Assembly: GCA_024102725.1 (NCBI GenBank)
Contig: JAGFJL010000059.1
Location: forward strand, 62,001 to 126,000
Reading direction: 5' to 3'
DNA length: 64,000 nucleotides
Source: Nitrococcus mobilis
GTDB lineage: Bacteria; Pseudomonadota; Gammaproteobacteria; Nitrococcales; Nitrococcaceae
The translations under genes were made by a program, and so were the position numbers. Each line of letters starts with the position of its first letter. Positions within the stretch are counted from its first letter, which is position 1. The notes below the pieces were generated by a model that was not told where the DNA came from, did no database searches, and saw only the letters and a program-made list of their open reading frames with translations. This document shows positions 48,643 to 59,463 of this stretch, in pieces.

Positions 48643-49803
48643 TCAATCAGCCAACATGGGGGTTTCGACCGGGCTGACCTTTACGCCTTCATCCGTGACC
48701 CACTCCACCGCACCGCCGCGCTCCGGCCGGCGTTTGCCACGATAAAGCGCTTCATCTATGGCTCTGAGCAGGACCGGCAACGAGGTGCCGTGTCGCGGCG
48801 CCGCAGCGAGCCCGAAGGTCACTGTGCAACACAAAGCGTTTTCCCGTGCCCATACGGCCACAGACTCCTGAATGCGCCGAGCAACCCGCTCAGCGCCGGC
48901 AAGATCTATATCCAACAGGATAAGAACGAACTCATCTCCGCCGTAGCGAGCGGCTATGTCGTGGCTGCGAATCGAGCGCTGCAAAATACGGGCGAAACGT
49001 CTCAACACCAAATCCCCGACGCCATGGCCATGGCGGTCGTTGATCTGTTTGAAATCGTCCATATCGGCGAACATCACTGCGACTTCACCGCCATGTTCCA
49101 AAAGACCTCTGAGCAGAGTATCGGCCGCCTCTTCCAAGGCACGCCGGTTAACCAACCCCGTCAAGCAATCCAACCGGCTGCGTTCTTCCAAATTGAACCG
49201 TGAACGCTCGATACGGCTCATGAGAACGTAGGTGTAGAGCAAAATGATGCCGCCGAAAAGATTGAGGAAGACCAGCCCAGGGGTAATCTGGGTAATTCCG
49301 CCGGCGCCATTCACCGACAGCGCCACCATTGCCCCAGCGAACGTTCCGACGATTGCCTCGGCGAACAGCACCATGCCATAGCGCATACCATTACCGAGCA
49401 CAACCATGATGAAGGCAAGCACCGAGGGTGGAACTTGGTAGGGGTCATTGGCGACACAAAGTGAAACCGCTACGAGATCCACCCACATAGCCAGCCGATA
49501 GCGTGCCGGGCAGATCGGTCGGTGCACTGCATGCCAAAGCAGAATCGTATTGAGAACACCGTGGCCGAGCAACACGGCGGTAATCGTTGAGGCGGGCAAC
49601 CACAGTGGTCCAGGCACCGGCGGGTAGTTGAAGAACACGATTCCCAGCACCATGAACAGATACCGGGTTAAAAACTGCAGCAGTTGCTCCCACCAGCCCG
49701 GATAGCGGATGCGCTCAAGCTGCGCGACTGAACGCCAGCTCGGCGATCGACGACGATCCCTACCCGAGCGACGCTCCCTCGCCTGTTTAGCATATCTTTC
49801 CAT
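48643..49803 (-). CDS. Membrane-bound diguanylate cyclase
   Basis: 386 residues. After a basic cytoplasmic N-terminus there are about six membrane helices (~45-205), an uncharacterised MASE-like sensor, then a GGDEF domain (~218-370). The catalytic motif RYGGDEF is intact, DCLTGLVNRRAL and MFADMDDFKQINDRHGHGVGD are typical, and the RxxD inhibitory site (RSHD) is five residues before GGDEF. It should therefore make c-di-GMP with product inhibition. It is a possible source of ligand for the PilZ-like/FimX-like pair 14 kb away. Confidence 0.92.
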   Translation of the reverse strand: MERYAKQARERRSGRDRRRSPSWRSVAQLERIRYPGWWEQLLQFLTRYLFMVLGIVFFNYPPVPGPLWLPASTITAVLLGHGVLNTILLWHAVHRPICPARYRLAMWVDLVAVSLCVANDPYQVPPSVLAFIMVVLGNGMRYGMVLFAEAIVGTFAGAMVALSVNGAGGITQITPGLVFLNLFGGIILLYTYVLMSRIERSRFNLEERSRLDCLTGLVNRRALEEAADTLLRGLLEHGGEVAVMFADMDDFKQINDRHGHGVGDLVLRRFARILQRSIRSHDIAARYGGDEFVLILLDIDLAGAERVARRIQESVAVWARENALCCTVTFGLAAAPRHGTSLPVLLRAIDEALYRGKRRPERGGAVEWVTDEGVKVSPVETPMLAD

Positions 49804-50422
49804 GACGGCAATATTGCGTTTTGTTGTTGATCCTGCCGGTCTGCCTATCCAGCTAATAGCTAAATCACGCTCGGGTAGCCGATCCTTGATTCTAGAGTAA
49901 AACCTATAGCTTAGCTGCCTGCTCCCTGCAAGATAGCGGCATCATTTTCGTCCGATTGTCTCATCCCGGAGCGACTTTTCCCACAACAGCGCAAATCACC
50001 TATGCTGAGGGGGAAAGCGCTGCATGCCGCGCCCGCGCTGTCAATGCACGGCCGGCGGCCGGTCGCAAGGGACTCGCTGCGACATGCTGTGCTGTTGAAA
50101 CATACGGCAACGGTGTTTAGACTGCTTTGACTCGGCAGCGAAGACGTTTTGTGTTCCCCTAAGAGATCGACGCGCTCCGTACTCGAGTAGAGGAATGGAA
50201 ACATTCTGGCCCGTTTGTTCGCCGAATTTTATGGGCCGTGGTATGACGCAACGGATCAAGCAAGGGTTCTGCATCACGTAGCTGCGACCATACTCCCCAA
50301 GCCTCGACGGACTCAGCCCCTCCCTGTAGGGCCTATGCAGAGGAATCGTACTGGCGGCGATTGCTAGCGATTCTCTATGCCGACATCCAAATAGCAACAA
50401 CCACTCAGAGGAGTACTAATCC
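49804..50422. other. 619-bp region without a recognisable gene, upstream of sodB
   Basis: Between the diguanylate cyclase (minus) and sodB (plus). Open frames of 97 and 119 codons exist on the minus strand (49911-50204 and 50041-50400), overlap each other in different frames and show no family features. No tRNA fold, transposase remnant or strong terminator was seen. The last 20 bases contain the sodB ribosome site AGAGGAG. The sequence is less GC-rich than its flanks, suggesting regulatory or decayed DNA. Confidence 0.55.
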
Positions 50423-51010
50423 ATGAAGATCGAACTGCCCGAGCTGCCTTATGCGCTAAATGCCTTGGAGCCGTATATTTCCCGCGAGACCTTGGAATAT
50501 CATCACGGCAAGCACCACAAAGCGTATGTAGATAAGACCAATCAGCTCATCGAAGGCACCGAGTACGCGAACATGGAACTCGAGGCCATTATCAAGAAAG
50601 CTACCGGCGGGCTCTTCAATCAGTCTGCCCAGGTTTGGAACCACACCTTTTACTGGAACAGCATGGCTCCCAACGCCGGCGGTAACCCCAAGGGACCCAT
50701 CGCGGATGCGATTCAGGAGAGTTTCGGCTCGTTCGAGGAGTTGCGCAAACAGTTCAACGAGAAGACGGCCGCCAATTTCGGCTCCGGCTGGGGCTGGCTT
50801 GTCAAAAATAAGTCTGACAACAAACTCGCCATTGTCGAGACCGACGATGCGCAGACCGCGCTGACCGATGAGAACGTCGTTCCCCTGATGACCTGCGATG
50901 TCTGGGAACACGCTTACTACATCGATTACCGCAATGCACGGCCTAAGTATCTAGAAGCTTTTTGGAATCTGGTCAACTGGGATTTCGTCAATCGAAACTT
51001 CGAAAAATAA
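50423..51010 (+). CDS. sodB: Superoxide dismutase [Fe]
   Basis: 195-residue cytoplasmic superoxide dismutase. Metal ligands are in YHHGKHHKAYV (first His), QVWNHTFYW (second His) and CDVWEHAYYIDYRN (Asp and His). The Gln in NQSAQVWNHTF and the lack of a Mn-type Gln near the C-terminal ligand point to the iron form. Strong AGAGGAG ribosome site. Two hairpins follow the stop. Confidence 0.96.
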   Translation: MKIELPELPYALNALEPYISRETLEYHHGKHHKAYVDKTNQLIEGTEYANMELEAIIKKATGGLFNQSAQVWNHTFYWNSMAPNAGGNPKGPIADAIQESFGSFEELRKQFNEKTAANFGSGWGWLVKNKSDNKLAIVETDDAQTALTDENVVPLMTCDVWEHAYYIDYRNARPKYLEAFWNLVNWDFVNRNFEK

Positions 51011-51022
51011 CGCTGGAAACCC

Positions 51023-51045
51023 CGCGGGCGCTTGCTGCGCCCGCG
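51023..51045. repeat. Perfect hairpin just after sodB
   Basis: Nine-base arms CGCGGGCGC and GCGCCCGCG separated by TTGCT. There is no following U-tract, so it is not a classical terminator by itself; it may stabilise the sodB mRNA 3' end. Confidence 0.6.
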
Positions 51046-51078
51046 CCGACTATCCAGTATAATCGAGAGAGCAGAAAG

Positions 51079-51104
51079 CAGCCGTGAGGCTGTTTTTTTA
51101 TTTT
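51079..51104 (+). terminator. Rho-independent terminator between sodB and argD
   Basis: Stem CAGCC-GTGA-GGCTG followed by seven T, one A and four T (51093-51104). The upstream side has AAAG, giving extra A-U pairs. It should end sodB transcription. A TATAAT hexamer at 51058-51063 lies upstream of it, only 15 bases from the stem, so any argD transcript from there would have to pass the terminator. Confidence 0.85.
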
Positions 51105-51133
51105 ACGGGTACCGCCTGACGAGGATGGACGGC

Positions 51134-52330
51134 ATGTTGGACGCGCTGATGCGGACCTATGCCCGGCTCCCGGTCGCCTTCGAACGCGGCGAGGGCGCTT
51201 GGCTGATAGACAACAAGGGCGAGCGTTATCTGGATGCGCTGAGCGGCATTGGGGTCTGCAACCTCGGACACGCGCACCCGGTGATTACCCAGGCCATAGC
51301 GGAACAGGCCCGAACCCTGCTGCACACCTCGAACCTCTATCGCATTCCGCTGCAAGAGCGGCTCGCTGAGAAGCTCTGCGAGCTCGCTGACATGGCTGCG
51401 GTTTTTTTTACCAACTCCGGCGCCGAGGCCAATGAAGCGGCACTCAAGCTCGCTCGTCTGTACGGCCGCAAGCGCAACATTGATATCCCCACCGTGATGG
51501 TGATGGATGGCGACTTTCACGGTCGCACCCTTGCCACTCTCAGCGCAACCGGTAATCGACGGGTGCAAGCCGGCTTCGATCCCCTAGTCGATGGCTTCGT
51601 GCGCGTTCCATACGACGATCTGGAGGCTGTCGAGCGCGCCGGTAACAACACCAATCGCATTGTCGCCGTCCTGGTGGAGCCGATCCAAGGCGAGGCGGGG
51701 GTGGTAGTGCCGGATAAGGGCTACCTCACCGAGCTGCGCCGCATCTGTGATGAGCGCGGCTGGCTGCTCATGCTCGACGAGGTCCAGACGGGCCTGGGGC
51801 GGACCGGCGCCTGGTTCGCCCATCACCGGCTGGGAATCAAACCCGACGTGCTCACGCTCGCCAAAGCACTGGGCAACGGTTACCCTATCGGCGCTTGCCT
51901 GGCGCGGGGCGAGGCCGCAGAGCTATTCGAGCCCGGCACACACGGGTCCACATTCGGCGGCAACCCGTTGGCTTGCCGGGTCGGCCTGGCGGTACTGCAA
52001 ACTTTGCAGACCCAGCACCTGCTGCAACGGGCGAGTCGGCTCGGCGAGCGTATGCTTGCAGAACTTCAGGCGGAGTTGGCCGAGCGGCCCGGGGTACGGG
52101 CCGTACGCGGTCTTGGCCTGATGCAAGGCATTGCACTGGAGCGGCCTTGCACAGAGCTCGTTTACCAAGCGCTCGATCGAAAACTGCTGATCAATGTCAC
52201 CGAACAAAGCGTGCTCCGCCTATTGCCGCCACTGATCCTCACAGACGAGGAGGCACAACGGATTACCCACACCGTGATCGACCTCGTCACTTCCTTCCTC
52301 GCTAACAGCGGCACCACGTGCAGAGGATGA
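51134..52330 (+). CDS. argD: Acetylornithine aminotransferase ArgD
   Basis: 398-residue PLP class III aminotransferase of arginine synthesis. The PLP lysine is in LTLAKALGNGYPIGA; FFTNSGAEANEAALKLAR, DGDFHGRTLATLSATG, EPIQGEAG and LMLDEVQTGLGRTG are typical. ATG at 51134 (MLDALMRTYARLPVAFERG) has GAGG nine bases upstream; ATG at 51125 and the longer frame to 51032 are less likely. Four bases separate it from argF. Confidence 0.95.
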   Translation: MLDALMRTYARLPVAFERGEGAWLIDNKGERYLDALSGIGVCNLGHAHPVITQAIAEQARTLLHTSNLYRIPLQERLAEKLCELADMAAVFFTNSGAEANEAALKLARLYGRKRNIDIPTVMVMDGDFHGRTLATLSATGNRRVQAGFDPLVDGFVRVPYDDLEAVERAGNNTNRIVAVLVEPIQGEAGVVVPDKGYLTELRRICDERGWLLMLDEVQTGLGRTGAWFAHHRLGIKPDVLTLAKALGNGYPIGACLARGEAAELFEPGTHGSTFGGNPLACRVGLAVLQTLQTQHLLQRASRLGERMLAELQAELAERPGVRAVRGLGLMQGIALERPCTELVYQALDRKLLINVTEQSVLRLLPPLILTDEEAQRITHTVIDLVTSFLANSGTTCRG

Positions 52331-52333
52331 CTG

Positions 52334-53245
52334 ATGAATCCGCGTCACTTTCTGACCTTAACGGATTGCACTGCCGAAGAGCTGCATGCGCTCATCCGCC
52401 GCGGCATAGAACTCAAACGCATGCGCCGCGACGGACTGGTCCATGAGCCGCTCAAGGGCCGCGTCCTCGCGATGATCTTCGAGAAAGCATCGACCCGCAC
52501 CCGGGTATCGTTCGAAGCCGGAATGGTCCAGCTCGGCGGACATGCCATGTTCCTGTCTCCCCGCGATACCCAACTCGGCCGTGGCGAGACCATCGAGGAT
52601 ACGGCGCGGGTGATTTCGAGCATGGTGGATGCGGTCATGATCCGCACCTTCGGGCATGAGGCCCTAACGCGCTTCGCCGAATACTCGCGAGTACCGGTCA
52701 TCAATGGCCTCAGCGACGAGTTTCATCCCTGCCAACTGCTGGCCGACATGCAGACTTATTGGGAGCATCGGGACGACATCCGAGGACGGACCGTCGTCTG
52801 GGTGGGCGATGGCAACAACATGTGCCGTTCCTATGTCAATGCCGCCCGCTTGCTCGACTTTCAGTTGCGCGTATGTTGCCCACCCGGCTATGCCCCGGGC
52901 CCACAATGGCTCGCCGATCCACGCATCGAGCTCATTCCCGAACCCAGCGAAGCCCTGCGCGGAGCCCATTTGGTGGTCACCGACGTCTGGGCCAGCCTGG
53001 GCCAAGAGCGCGAGCGCGAGCAGCACCCGCGTGATCTGGCGCCTTATCGGATCACGGATGGCTTGATGGAACTCGCCGATCCACAGGCGCTATTCATGCA
53101 CTGCCTGCCGGCGCATCGCGGCGAAGAGGTCGAGGCAGAAGTCATCGACGGCGCCCAAAGCGTGGTATGGGACGAGGCGGAGAACCGACTCCATGCCCAA
53201 AAAGCATTGTTGGAATTTCTGCTGCTCAACGACGATCGCCAGTAG
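52334..53245 (+). CDS. argF: Ornithine carbamoyltransferase ArgF
   Basis: 303-residue transcarbamylase forming citrulline. Carbamoyl-phosphate site [10 protein letters not shown], ornithine/loop segment HPCQLLADM, and [16 protein letters not shown] are present. Cotranscribed with argD. Its last 20 bases overlap the 3' end of phoU on the other strand, with no room for a terminator. Confidence 0.96.
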   Translation: MNPRHFLTLTDCTAEELHALIRRGIELKRMRRDGLVHEPLKGRVLAMIFEKASTRTRVSFEAGMVQLGGHAMFLSPRDTQLGRGETIEDTARVISSMVDAVMIRTFGHEALTRFAEYSRVPVINGLSDEFHPCQLLADMQTYWEHRDDIRGRTVVWVGDGNNMCRSYVNAARLLDFQLRVCCPPGYAPGPQWLADPRIELIPEPSEALRGAHLVVTDVWASLGQEREREQHPRDLAPYRITDGLMELADPQALFMHCLPAHRGEEVEAEVIDGAQSVVWDEAENRLHAQKALLEFLLLNDDRQ

Positions 53246-53948
53246 CCTCCGCCGCCATCTGCTCGAAGCTGGTATGGCGCACATCCTTGCCGCGGACGAA
53301 GTAGACCACGTACTCGCAAATATTGCGTGATCGATCGCCGATGCGCTCGAGTGAGCGCACCGACCAGAGGATATCCATGATCGGCGCCACGGATTTGGGG
53401 TTGTCCTCCATGTATTGCATCAGGTTCCGTACGATCGCCTCGTACTGCGCATCGGCTTTGATATCCTCTTGCGCCACCTTGACGGCCTGCTCGGTATCCA
53501 TCCGGGCAAAGGCATCCAGCGCCCCGTGGAGCATCTTCTTCACCAATTCTCCGAGCGCCGCCACCCCTTCCATCGGGCTGCGACGACGATCCGCCTCCAG
53601 CAGATGCAACGCCATCCGACCGATACGCTCGGCCTCATCGCCGATTCGCTCCAAATCCGTAATCGTCTTGACCACAGCGATGACCAGGCGCAAATCGCTG
53701 GCAGCAGGTTGCCGGCGGGCCAGCACATGGGTGCATTCCTCGTCGAGGCGCACTTCGAAGGCATTGACCTTGTAGTCGCTGGTCACCACGAGTTCGCCGC
53801 GCTCACTGTCCCCTTCCACCAACGCTACCAGTGCATCGGCGAGCTGCTGCTCCACCAGCCCGCCCATGCGCATGACGTTGTCGAGAATCCCCCAAAGCTC
53901 TTCGTTGTACTGTTGCGAAATATGATGGGAGAAGCTCATTTTATCCAT
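53226..53948 (-). CDS. phoU: Phosphate signalling protein PhoU
   Basis: 240-residue helical protein with two PhoU repeats ([16 protein letters not shown]... and [16 protein letters not shown]...). Couples the PstSCAB transporter to PhoR so that the Pho response is off in high phosphate. Metal-binding acidic/aromatic pattern ([26 protein letters not shown]) is intact in both halves. Last gene of the pst operon. Confidence 0.95.
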   Translation of the reverse strand: MDKMSFSHHISQQYNEELWGILDNVMRMGGLVEQQLADALVALVEGDSERGELVVTSDYKVNAFEVRLDEECTHVLARRQPAASDLRLVIAVVKTITDLERIGDEAERIGRMALHLLEADRRRSPMEGVAALGELVKKMLHGALDAFARMDTEQAVKVAQEDIKADAQYEAIVRNLMQYMEDNPKSVAPIMDILWSVRSLERIGDRSRNICEYVVYFVRGKDVRHTSFEQMAAEATGDRR

Positions 53949-54003
53949 AGCGTACTACCTCGGGCCCGTCCCTGCTCGGTGTGTATTGCGCGGCGGTACG
54001 AGA

Positions 54004-54909
<906 letters not shown>

Positions 54910-54922
54910 AGCCCAGCTCACT

Positions 54923-55756
54923 CTATTGGCGTGCTCTACCGAGAACGCGTGCGATGATATTCAGTATCAGAATCCCCACCGTGATCAACAGTGCGCCCGC
55001 CCACGCCAAATGTTGCCAATCCTCATAAGGGCTCATGGCGAACTGGAAGATCACTACCGGCAGATTGGCAAGGGCGCCGCCCATATCTAGGCTCCAGAAC
55101 TGATTGTTGAGCGCCGTAAACAGCAATGGTGCCGTCTCGCCGCTTATGCGCGCCACTGCCAACAATACACCGGTCAGTATACCGGCCCGTGACGCTCGAT
55201 AGACGACGGCGAAGATCACTCGCCAGCGGGGCGCGCCCAGCGCTGCCGCCGCCTCTCGCAAACTTACGGGTACGAGACAGAGCATGTCTTCGGTCGTCCG
55301 CACGACGATCGGAATGACGATGAGAGCCAACGCCATGCCTCCCGCCCAGCCTGAGAAATGGCCCGTACGCAAGACGATCAGTTCATAGACGAACACGCCG
55401 ATAACGATCGATGGTGCACTGAGCAGAATATCGTTCACGAACCGAACCACCGCAGCCAACCGGGTCTTGCGCCCGAATTCGGATAGATAGGTACCGGCCA
55501 GAATGCCGATCGGCGTCCCAATGACGATCCCACTGCCGGTGAGCAATAGGCTGCCGACGATGGCATTGGCGAGCCCCCCCGCATCGCCCGGCGGCGGCGT
55601 AGGTTGCGAAAATACGCTCGGATCGATCCAGGGTAGGCCTTGCGCTACTAGCGTCCAGAGTAGCCAGCCCAGCCAAAACAGGCCGAATGCGGTGGCGAGC
55701 ATCGACAAAGCCAATCCCACGGCGTTCACGATACGGCGACGGACATACAAACTCAT
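54923..55756 (-). CDS. pstA: Phosphate ABC transporter permease PstA
   Basis: 277-residue inner membrane permease with about six helices. The BPD_transp EAA loop region ([31 protein letters not shown]) and the PstA segment [17 protein letters not shown] are visible. It starts 12 bases after the pstC stop. Confidence 0.95.
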   Translation of the reverse strand: MSLYVRRRIVNAVGLALSMLATAFGLFWLGWLLWTLVAQGLPWIDPSVFSQPTPPPGDAGGLANAIVGSLLLTGSGIVIGTPIGILAGTYLSEFGRKTRLAAVVRFVNDILLSAPSIVIGVFVYELIVLRTGHFSGWAGGMALALIVIPIVVRTTEDMLCLVPVSLREAAAALGAPRWRVIFAVVYRASRAGILTGVLLAVARISGETAPLLFTALNNQFWSLDMGGALANLPVVIFQFAMSPYEDWQHLAWAGALLITVGILILNIIARVLGRARQ

Positions 55757-55768
55757 AGGCTGCGCGCC

Positions 55769-56761
55769 TCAGGTACGCTCGCCTTCCCTCGCTGTCAGCC
55801 GCAGCAGCAGCAGCTTGGCGAGCGCAAGCACCAGGAAGGTGATAAAAAAGAGCACCAGCCCGAGCTCGATCAGTGCGGCGGTGTAAAGCTCGCCCGTCGC
55901 TTCGGTGAATTCATTAGCGAGGGTTGAGGAAATCGTATTACCGGGCATGAACAATGAGCTATTGAACTGATGCGCATTGCCGATCACGAAGGTCACCGCC
56001 ATGGTCTCGCCCAACGCCCGACCTAAACCGAGCATGATACCGCCAGCCACGCCCACCTTGGTATAAGGCAGCACGACATAACGGAGCACCTCCCAAGTGG
56101 TGGCACCGAGCCCGTAAGCGGATTCTTTGAGCACGGCCGGAACCAGATCGAAGACATCGCGCATCACGGCCGTGACGAAAGGAATGACCATGATGGCCAG
56201 AATTATCCCAGCCGTGAACACACCAATCCCCAGCGGCGGGCCTGAGAATAGCGCGCCGATCAGCGGCAGGCGGCCAATGTGCTCGATTACCCAGGGTTGG
56301 AGGTATTCAGCGAACAGGGGTGCGAACACGAATAGGCCCCACATGCCGTAGATGATGCTCGGGATAGCCGCCAGCAGCTCAACTGCGGTGCCGATGGGGC
56401 GGCGCAGCCAACGTGGCGCGAGCTCGGTGATAAACACGGCGATACCGAAGCTGACCGGTACGGCGATAATCATCGCGATCGCCGAGGTAACCAACGTGCC
56501 TACCATAGGCACCACGGCACCGTAAGTATCCGTCACCGGATTCCACTCGGCGCTCGTCAGAAAGCCAAAACCAAACTTACGGATGGCAGGCCACGCACCG
56601 GCCAGAAGGGCCACGCTGATCGCCAATACGAGCGCCAGCACGACCCCGGCGAACAGCCTCGTGGTATAGGCAAACAATCGATCGGCCAGATAACCCCGGC
56701 GCAGTCTACGCTGCAGGGTTCGTTCGGCGACCGTCGCCGGTATGCTGGCAACCTGCTCCAT
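55769..56761 (-). CDS. pstC: Phosphate ABC transporter permease PstC
   Basis: 330-residue permease with six helices. The EAA loop [30 protein letters not shown] and [17 protein letters not shown] are typical of PstC. ATG at 56761 ([11 protein letters not shown]) has GGAGTG upstream; the frame to 56815 enters the terminator region and is not coding. A strong terminator lies between pstS and this gene. Confidence 0.94.
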   Translation of the reverse strand: MEQVASIPATVAERTLQRRLRRGYLADRLFAYTTRLFAGVVLALVLAISVALLAGAWPAIRKFGFGFLTSAEWNPVTDTYGAVVPMVGTLVTSAIAMIIAVPVSFGIAVFITELAPRWLRRPIGTAVELLAAIPSIIYGMWGLFVFAPLFAEYLQPWVIEHIGRLPLIGALFSGPPLGIGVFTAGIILAIMVIPFVTAVMRDVFDLVPAVLKESAYGLGATTWEVLRYVVLPYTKVGVAGGIMLGLGRALGETMAVTFVIGNAHQFNSSLFMPGNTISSTLANEFTEATGELYTAALIELGLVLFFITFLVLALAKLLLLRLTAREGERT

Positions 56762-56820
56762 AACGCACTCCGCGCATGGTGTATTAACTAAAGTACCGCC
56801 GCCGCGCTCTGGCACACAGC

Positions 56821-56848
56821 CAAAAGCCGCCTCGGTGGGCGGCTTTTG
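56821..56848. terminator. Strong bidirectional hairpin between pstS and pstC
   Basis: Eleven-base perfect arms CAAAAGCCGCC (56821-56831) and GGCGGCTTTTG (56838-56848) with a six-base loop TCGGTG. Because the arms end in A4/T4 it is terminator-like in both directions. Placed after pstS, it should lower read-through and let the binding protein be made in excess over the permease. Confidence 0.85.
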
Positions 56849-56886
56849 TGTACCAGCTTAGTTCAATCGGGTCAAACCGTACGCCT

Positions 56887-57963
56887 TTACTCAGCAGACT
56901 CGGTACGAGTCCACAGCGGCTGTTGATTCGGTCCTACAAGCCTTTCCTGCCAGGCATTTTCGACTTGATCGACCACACTCTGCGGCAAGGGCACATAGTG
57001 CAGGTCCACCGCCATCTCGTCCCCATGCTCGAAGCACCAAGCAAAAAACTCGAGCGCCGTTCGACCCGCCGTGCGGTCGTTTTGGATCTTGTGCATCAGG
57101 ATGAAACTCGCCCCACTGATCGGCCAGCTCTGTTGGCCGGGTTGATTGGTCAACACCAAATAGAAACCCGGCGCGTGAGCCCAATCGGCACCCGCTGCAG
57201 CGGCCTGGAAAGTCTCGATACTCGGTTTGGTAAAACCGCCCGCGCGGTTACGCAAGAGCACGTAGTTCATCTGGTTTTGCAGCGCGTAGGCGAACTCGAC
57301 GTAACCGATCCCACCCCTCAGCCGAGCTACATAGGAAGCCACGCCTTCATTGCCTTTACCGCCAACCCCAGTGGGCCAGCTGACGGCCTTGGCATTCCCT
57401 ACTCGGCGTTGCCAACTCGAGCTGACTTTGCTCAGATAATTGGTAAAAACCCAGGTCGTACCTGAGCCATCGGAGCGATGAACCACCGTGATCGGCAGCC
57501 CGGGTAAATCCAGCTCTGGATTGAGCTCCTGCAGCGCGGGGTCGTCCCAGCGCTTGATCCGGCCCAGGAAAATTCCAGCGAGCGTCTGCGGCGTCAGCTT
57601 CAGCGTGCCGGGCTTGACTCCCGGTAAATTGACCACCGGTACCACCCCGCCGATAATCATCGGGAATTGCACCAATCCTGCCGCATCAAGCTCCTGTTTG
57701 GTCAACGGCGCGTCCGAGGCACCGAAATCCACCGTTCCCGCCTTGATCTGTTTGATGCCGCCGCCCGAGCCAATGGACTGATAATTTACCCTCACCCCGG
57801 TCTCCCTATGATAAGCCGCGGCCCACTTACTGTAGATGGGGTAAGGAAAAGTCGCACCGGCCCCGTTGATCTGCTTGCTCTTGCTCGCCGCGGCGGCGCT
57901 CGCCGAACCGGCAACAATCAGCACGGCAGCGACCATAAGTGCTCGCGTCAATTTTTTCCGCAT
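56887..57963 (-). CDS. pstS: Periplasmic phosphate-binding protein PstS
   Basis: 358-residue precursor with a Sec signal peptide (KKLTRALMVAAVLIVAGSASAAAA). Phosphate-site segments: GAGATFPYPIYSKW, SIGSGGGIKQI, DFGASDAPL and RSDGSGTTWVFTNYL. ATG at 57963 has a GGAGAG ribosome site; the frame to 58002 is upstream noise. Preceded by a Pho box and followed by a terminator. Confidence 0.96.
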   Translation of the reverse strand: MRKKLTRALMVAAVLIVAGSASAAAASKSKQINGAGATFPYPIYSKWAAAYHRETGVRVNYQSIGSGGGIKQIKAGTVDFGASDAPLTKQELDAAGLVQFPMIIGGVVPVVNLPGVKPGTLKLTPQTLAGIFLGRIKRWDDPALQELNPELDLPGLPITVVHRSDGSGTTWVFTNYLSKVSSSWQRRVGNAKAVSWPTGVGGKGNEGVASYVARLRGGIGYVEFAYALQNQMNYVLLRNRAGGFTKPSIETFQAAAAGADWAHAPGFYLVLTNQPGQQSWPISGASFILMHKIQNDRTAGRTALEFFAWCFEHGDEMAVDLHYVPLPQSVVDQVENAWQERLVGPNQQPLWTRTESAE

Positions 57964-58064
57964 TCTGATCTCTCCAGGGGTTGGACTGGATGACAACCTC
58001 ACCCTTGAAATTGCGGCGCCCGGCTCGGGGTTGCCGTATAAGCGACACAGTCGGGTAGGGGCCT

Positions 58065-58098
58065 AGCGTACTGGAGCTGTGTTACACGTCCATGACGG
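58065..58098 (-). promoter_or_regulatory. Pho box and -10 element of pstS
   Basis: On the minus strand 58098-58081 reads CCGTCAT-GGAC-GTGTAAC: two seven-base direct repeats spaced by four, close to the PhoB consensus CTGTCAT-N4-CTGTMAY. Ten bases later comes TACGCT (58070-58065), where the -10 should be for a PhoB-dependent promoter without a -35. It sits just after the phoR stop and about 100 bases upstream of the pstS ATG. Confidence 0.7.
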
Positions 58099-58128
58099 CC
58101 ACCACCACCGGTAACGGGATATCAGCTG

Positions 58129-59463
58129 CTACGGCCGGTTTGTCCCTGACGATGCGCTCGCAGCCAGCCCGCGCATACCCAGCTTGACGGGAAACAGACA
58201 ATCGAAGGTACTGCCCTTATTCAACTGGCTGCGGATATCCAGCCGTGCATCATGACGGCTAAGCACGTGTTTGACGATGGCCAATCCAAGACCGGTGCCC
58301 GCGGTTGCACCACTGCGCCCACTGTCCACGCGATAGAAACGCTCGGTTAACCGCGGCAGATGGTGCGGCGGGATGCCGGAGCCGGTATCCACCACTTGCA
58401 TGTGCACGGCGTCGTCATCGACAAACCAGCGGATGACGATCCGGCCGTCGGCTGGCGTGTATTTCACCGCATTCACCACCAGATTCGAAAAAGCGCTGCG
58501 CAACTCGGTTTGATCGCCACGCAATTGTAGATCTCTATCGATATCGAGCTCGATACGGTGTCGGCCGCCGCTCAATGCACTGGCTTCCACGGCGAGCACC
58601 TCCAGCATCGCCGCGACATCGACCGGCACCGCGGCCGATTTACGCTCATCGGTCTCCAGGCGGGAGAGCAGCAACAGGTCATCCACCAGCCGGCTCATCC
58701 GCCGACTCTGCTCCCGGATCAGCTCCAGCGATCGCTGAAAATCCTCCGGGTCGGCCTCGTCTTGCTCGGAGAGAGTTTCGGCCACCCCTTGAATCACGGT
58801 TAGCGGAGTACGCAACTCATGGGTGATATTGGCGACAAAATCGCGCCGCATTGTCTCCAACCGATGCAGGCGGGTTACGTCGCGGGCGAGCAGCAACTTG
58901 CGTTCCTGTCCATAAGGTACGATGCGGATCTCCAATACCAGATGCTCGTCGAGCGGTGAAGGAACCTTGACCGAGCCATGCCAGTCGCCACGCGCCAAAA
59001 ATTCGCTGAAGACCGGGTGGCGTAACAGATTAGCAATCCGCTGGCCTTGATCACGCGGCCACTCGAGCCCCAGGTAGCGCGCCGCCGTAGCGTTCCACCA
59101 TTGCATCTCCCCCACCCCACGCAGCACCACGGTGGCATCGGGCATGGCATTGGCTGACTCCTTGAAGCGTCGCAGCAGCTCGGCAAGGCGTTGGCGGCGC
59201 TCCCGGTGGCGACGTTGCAATCGATAAAAATGCTCGTAAAGCGAGCCCCACAACCCTTCCGACTGTGGCGGCCGAAGCTGGCGCCCTCGCCGCAACCAAC
59301 GCTCGAAGCGAATCAAGCTGCGGATCTGAACGCCCAGGAAAAGCACCAATGCAAGCAACAACGCCAGCGTAACACGGCCGCTGACCAGACCGATCAGAGC
59401 CGCAATCAGCAAGAGCAAAGCGAGCCGCATCGCCGCCGCGGGCCAAGGGTTACTCATCAGCAT
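58129..59463 (-). CDS. phoR: Phosphate regulon sensor histidine kinase PhoR
   Basis: 444-residue sensor kinase. Two N-terminal membrane helices (~9-50) without a large periplasmic loop, a charged linker, a PAS domain (~95-200, MPDATVVLRGVGEMQWWN), then HisKA with the phospho-His in FVANITHELRTPLT and a HATPase with NLVVNAVKYTP, DTGSGIP and GTGLGLAI. This layout is PhoR. The response-regulator gene phoB, normally adjacent upstream, is absent: pdxH lies 276 bp away. ATG at 59463 or 59457. Confidence 0.93.
   Translation of the reverse strand: MLMSNPWPAAAMRLALLLLIAALIGLVSGRVTLALLLALVLFLGVQIRSLIRFERWLRRGRQLRPPQSEGLWGSLYEHFYRLQRRHRERRQRLAELLRRFKESANAMPDATVVLRGVGEMQWWNATAARYLGLEWPRDQGQRIANLLRHPVFSEFLARGDWHGSVKVPSPLDEHLVLEIRIVPYGQERKLLLARDVTRLHRLETMRRDFVANITHELRTPLTVIQGVAETLSEQDEADPEDFQRSLELIREQSRRMSRLVDDLLLLSRLETDERKSAAVPVDVAAMLEVLAVEASALSGGRHRIELDIDRDLQLRGDQTELRSAFSNLVVNAVKYTPADGRIVIRWFVDDDAVHMQVVDTGSGIPPHHLPRLTERFYRVDSGRSGATAGTGLGLAIVKHVLSRHDARLDIRSQLNKGSTFDCLFPVKLGMRGLAASASSGTNRP

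Noticed and set aside
49911..50400. Minus-strand frames of 97 and 119 codons upstream of sodB
   Set aside because: They overlap each other in different frames and have odd composition (many Arg, Cys, Ser); no homology recognised. Kept only as an unexplained region.
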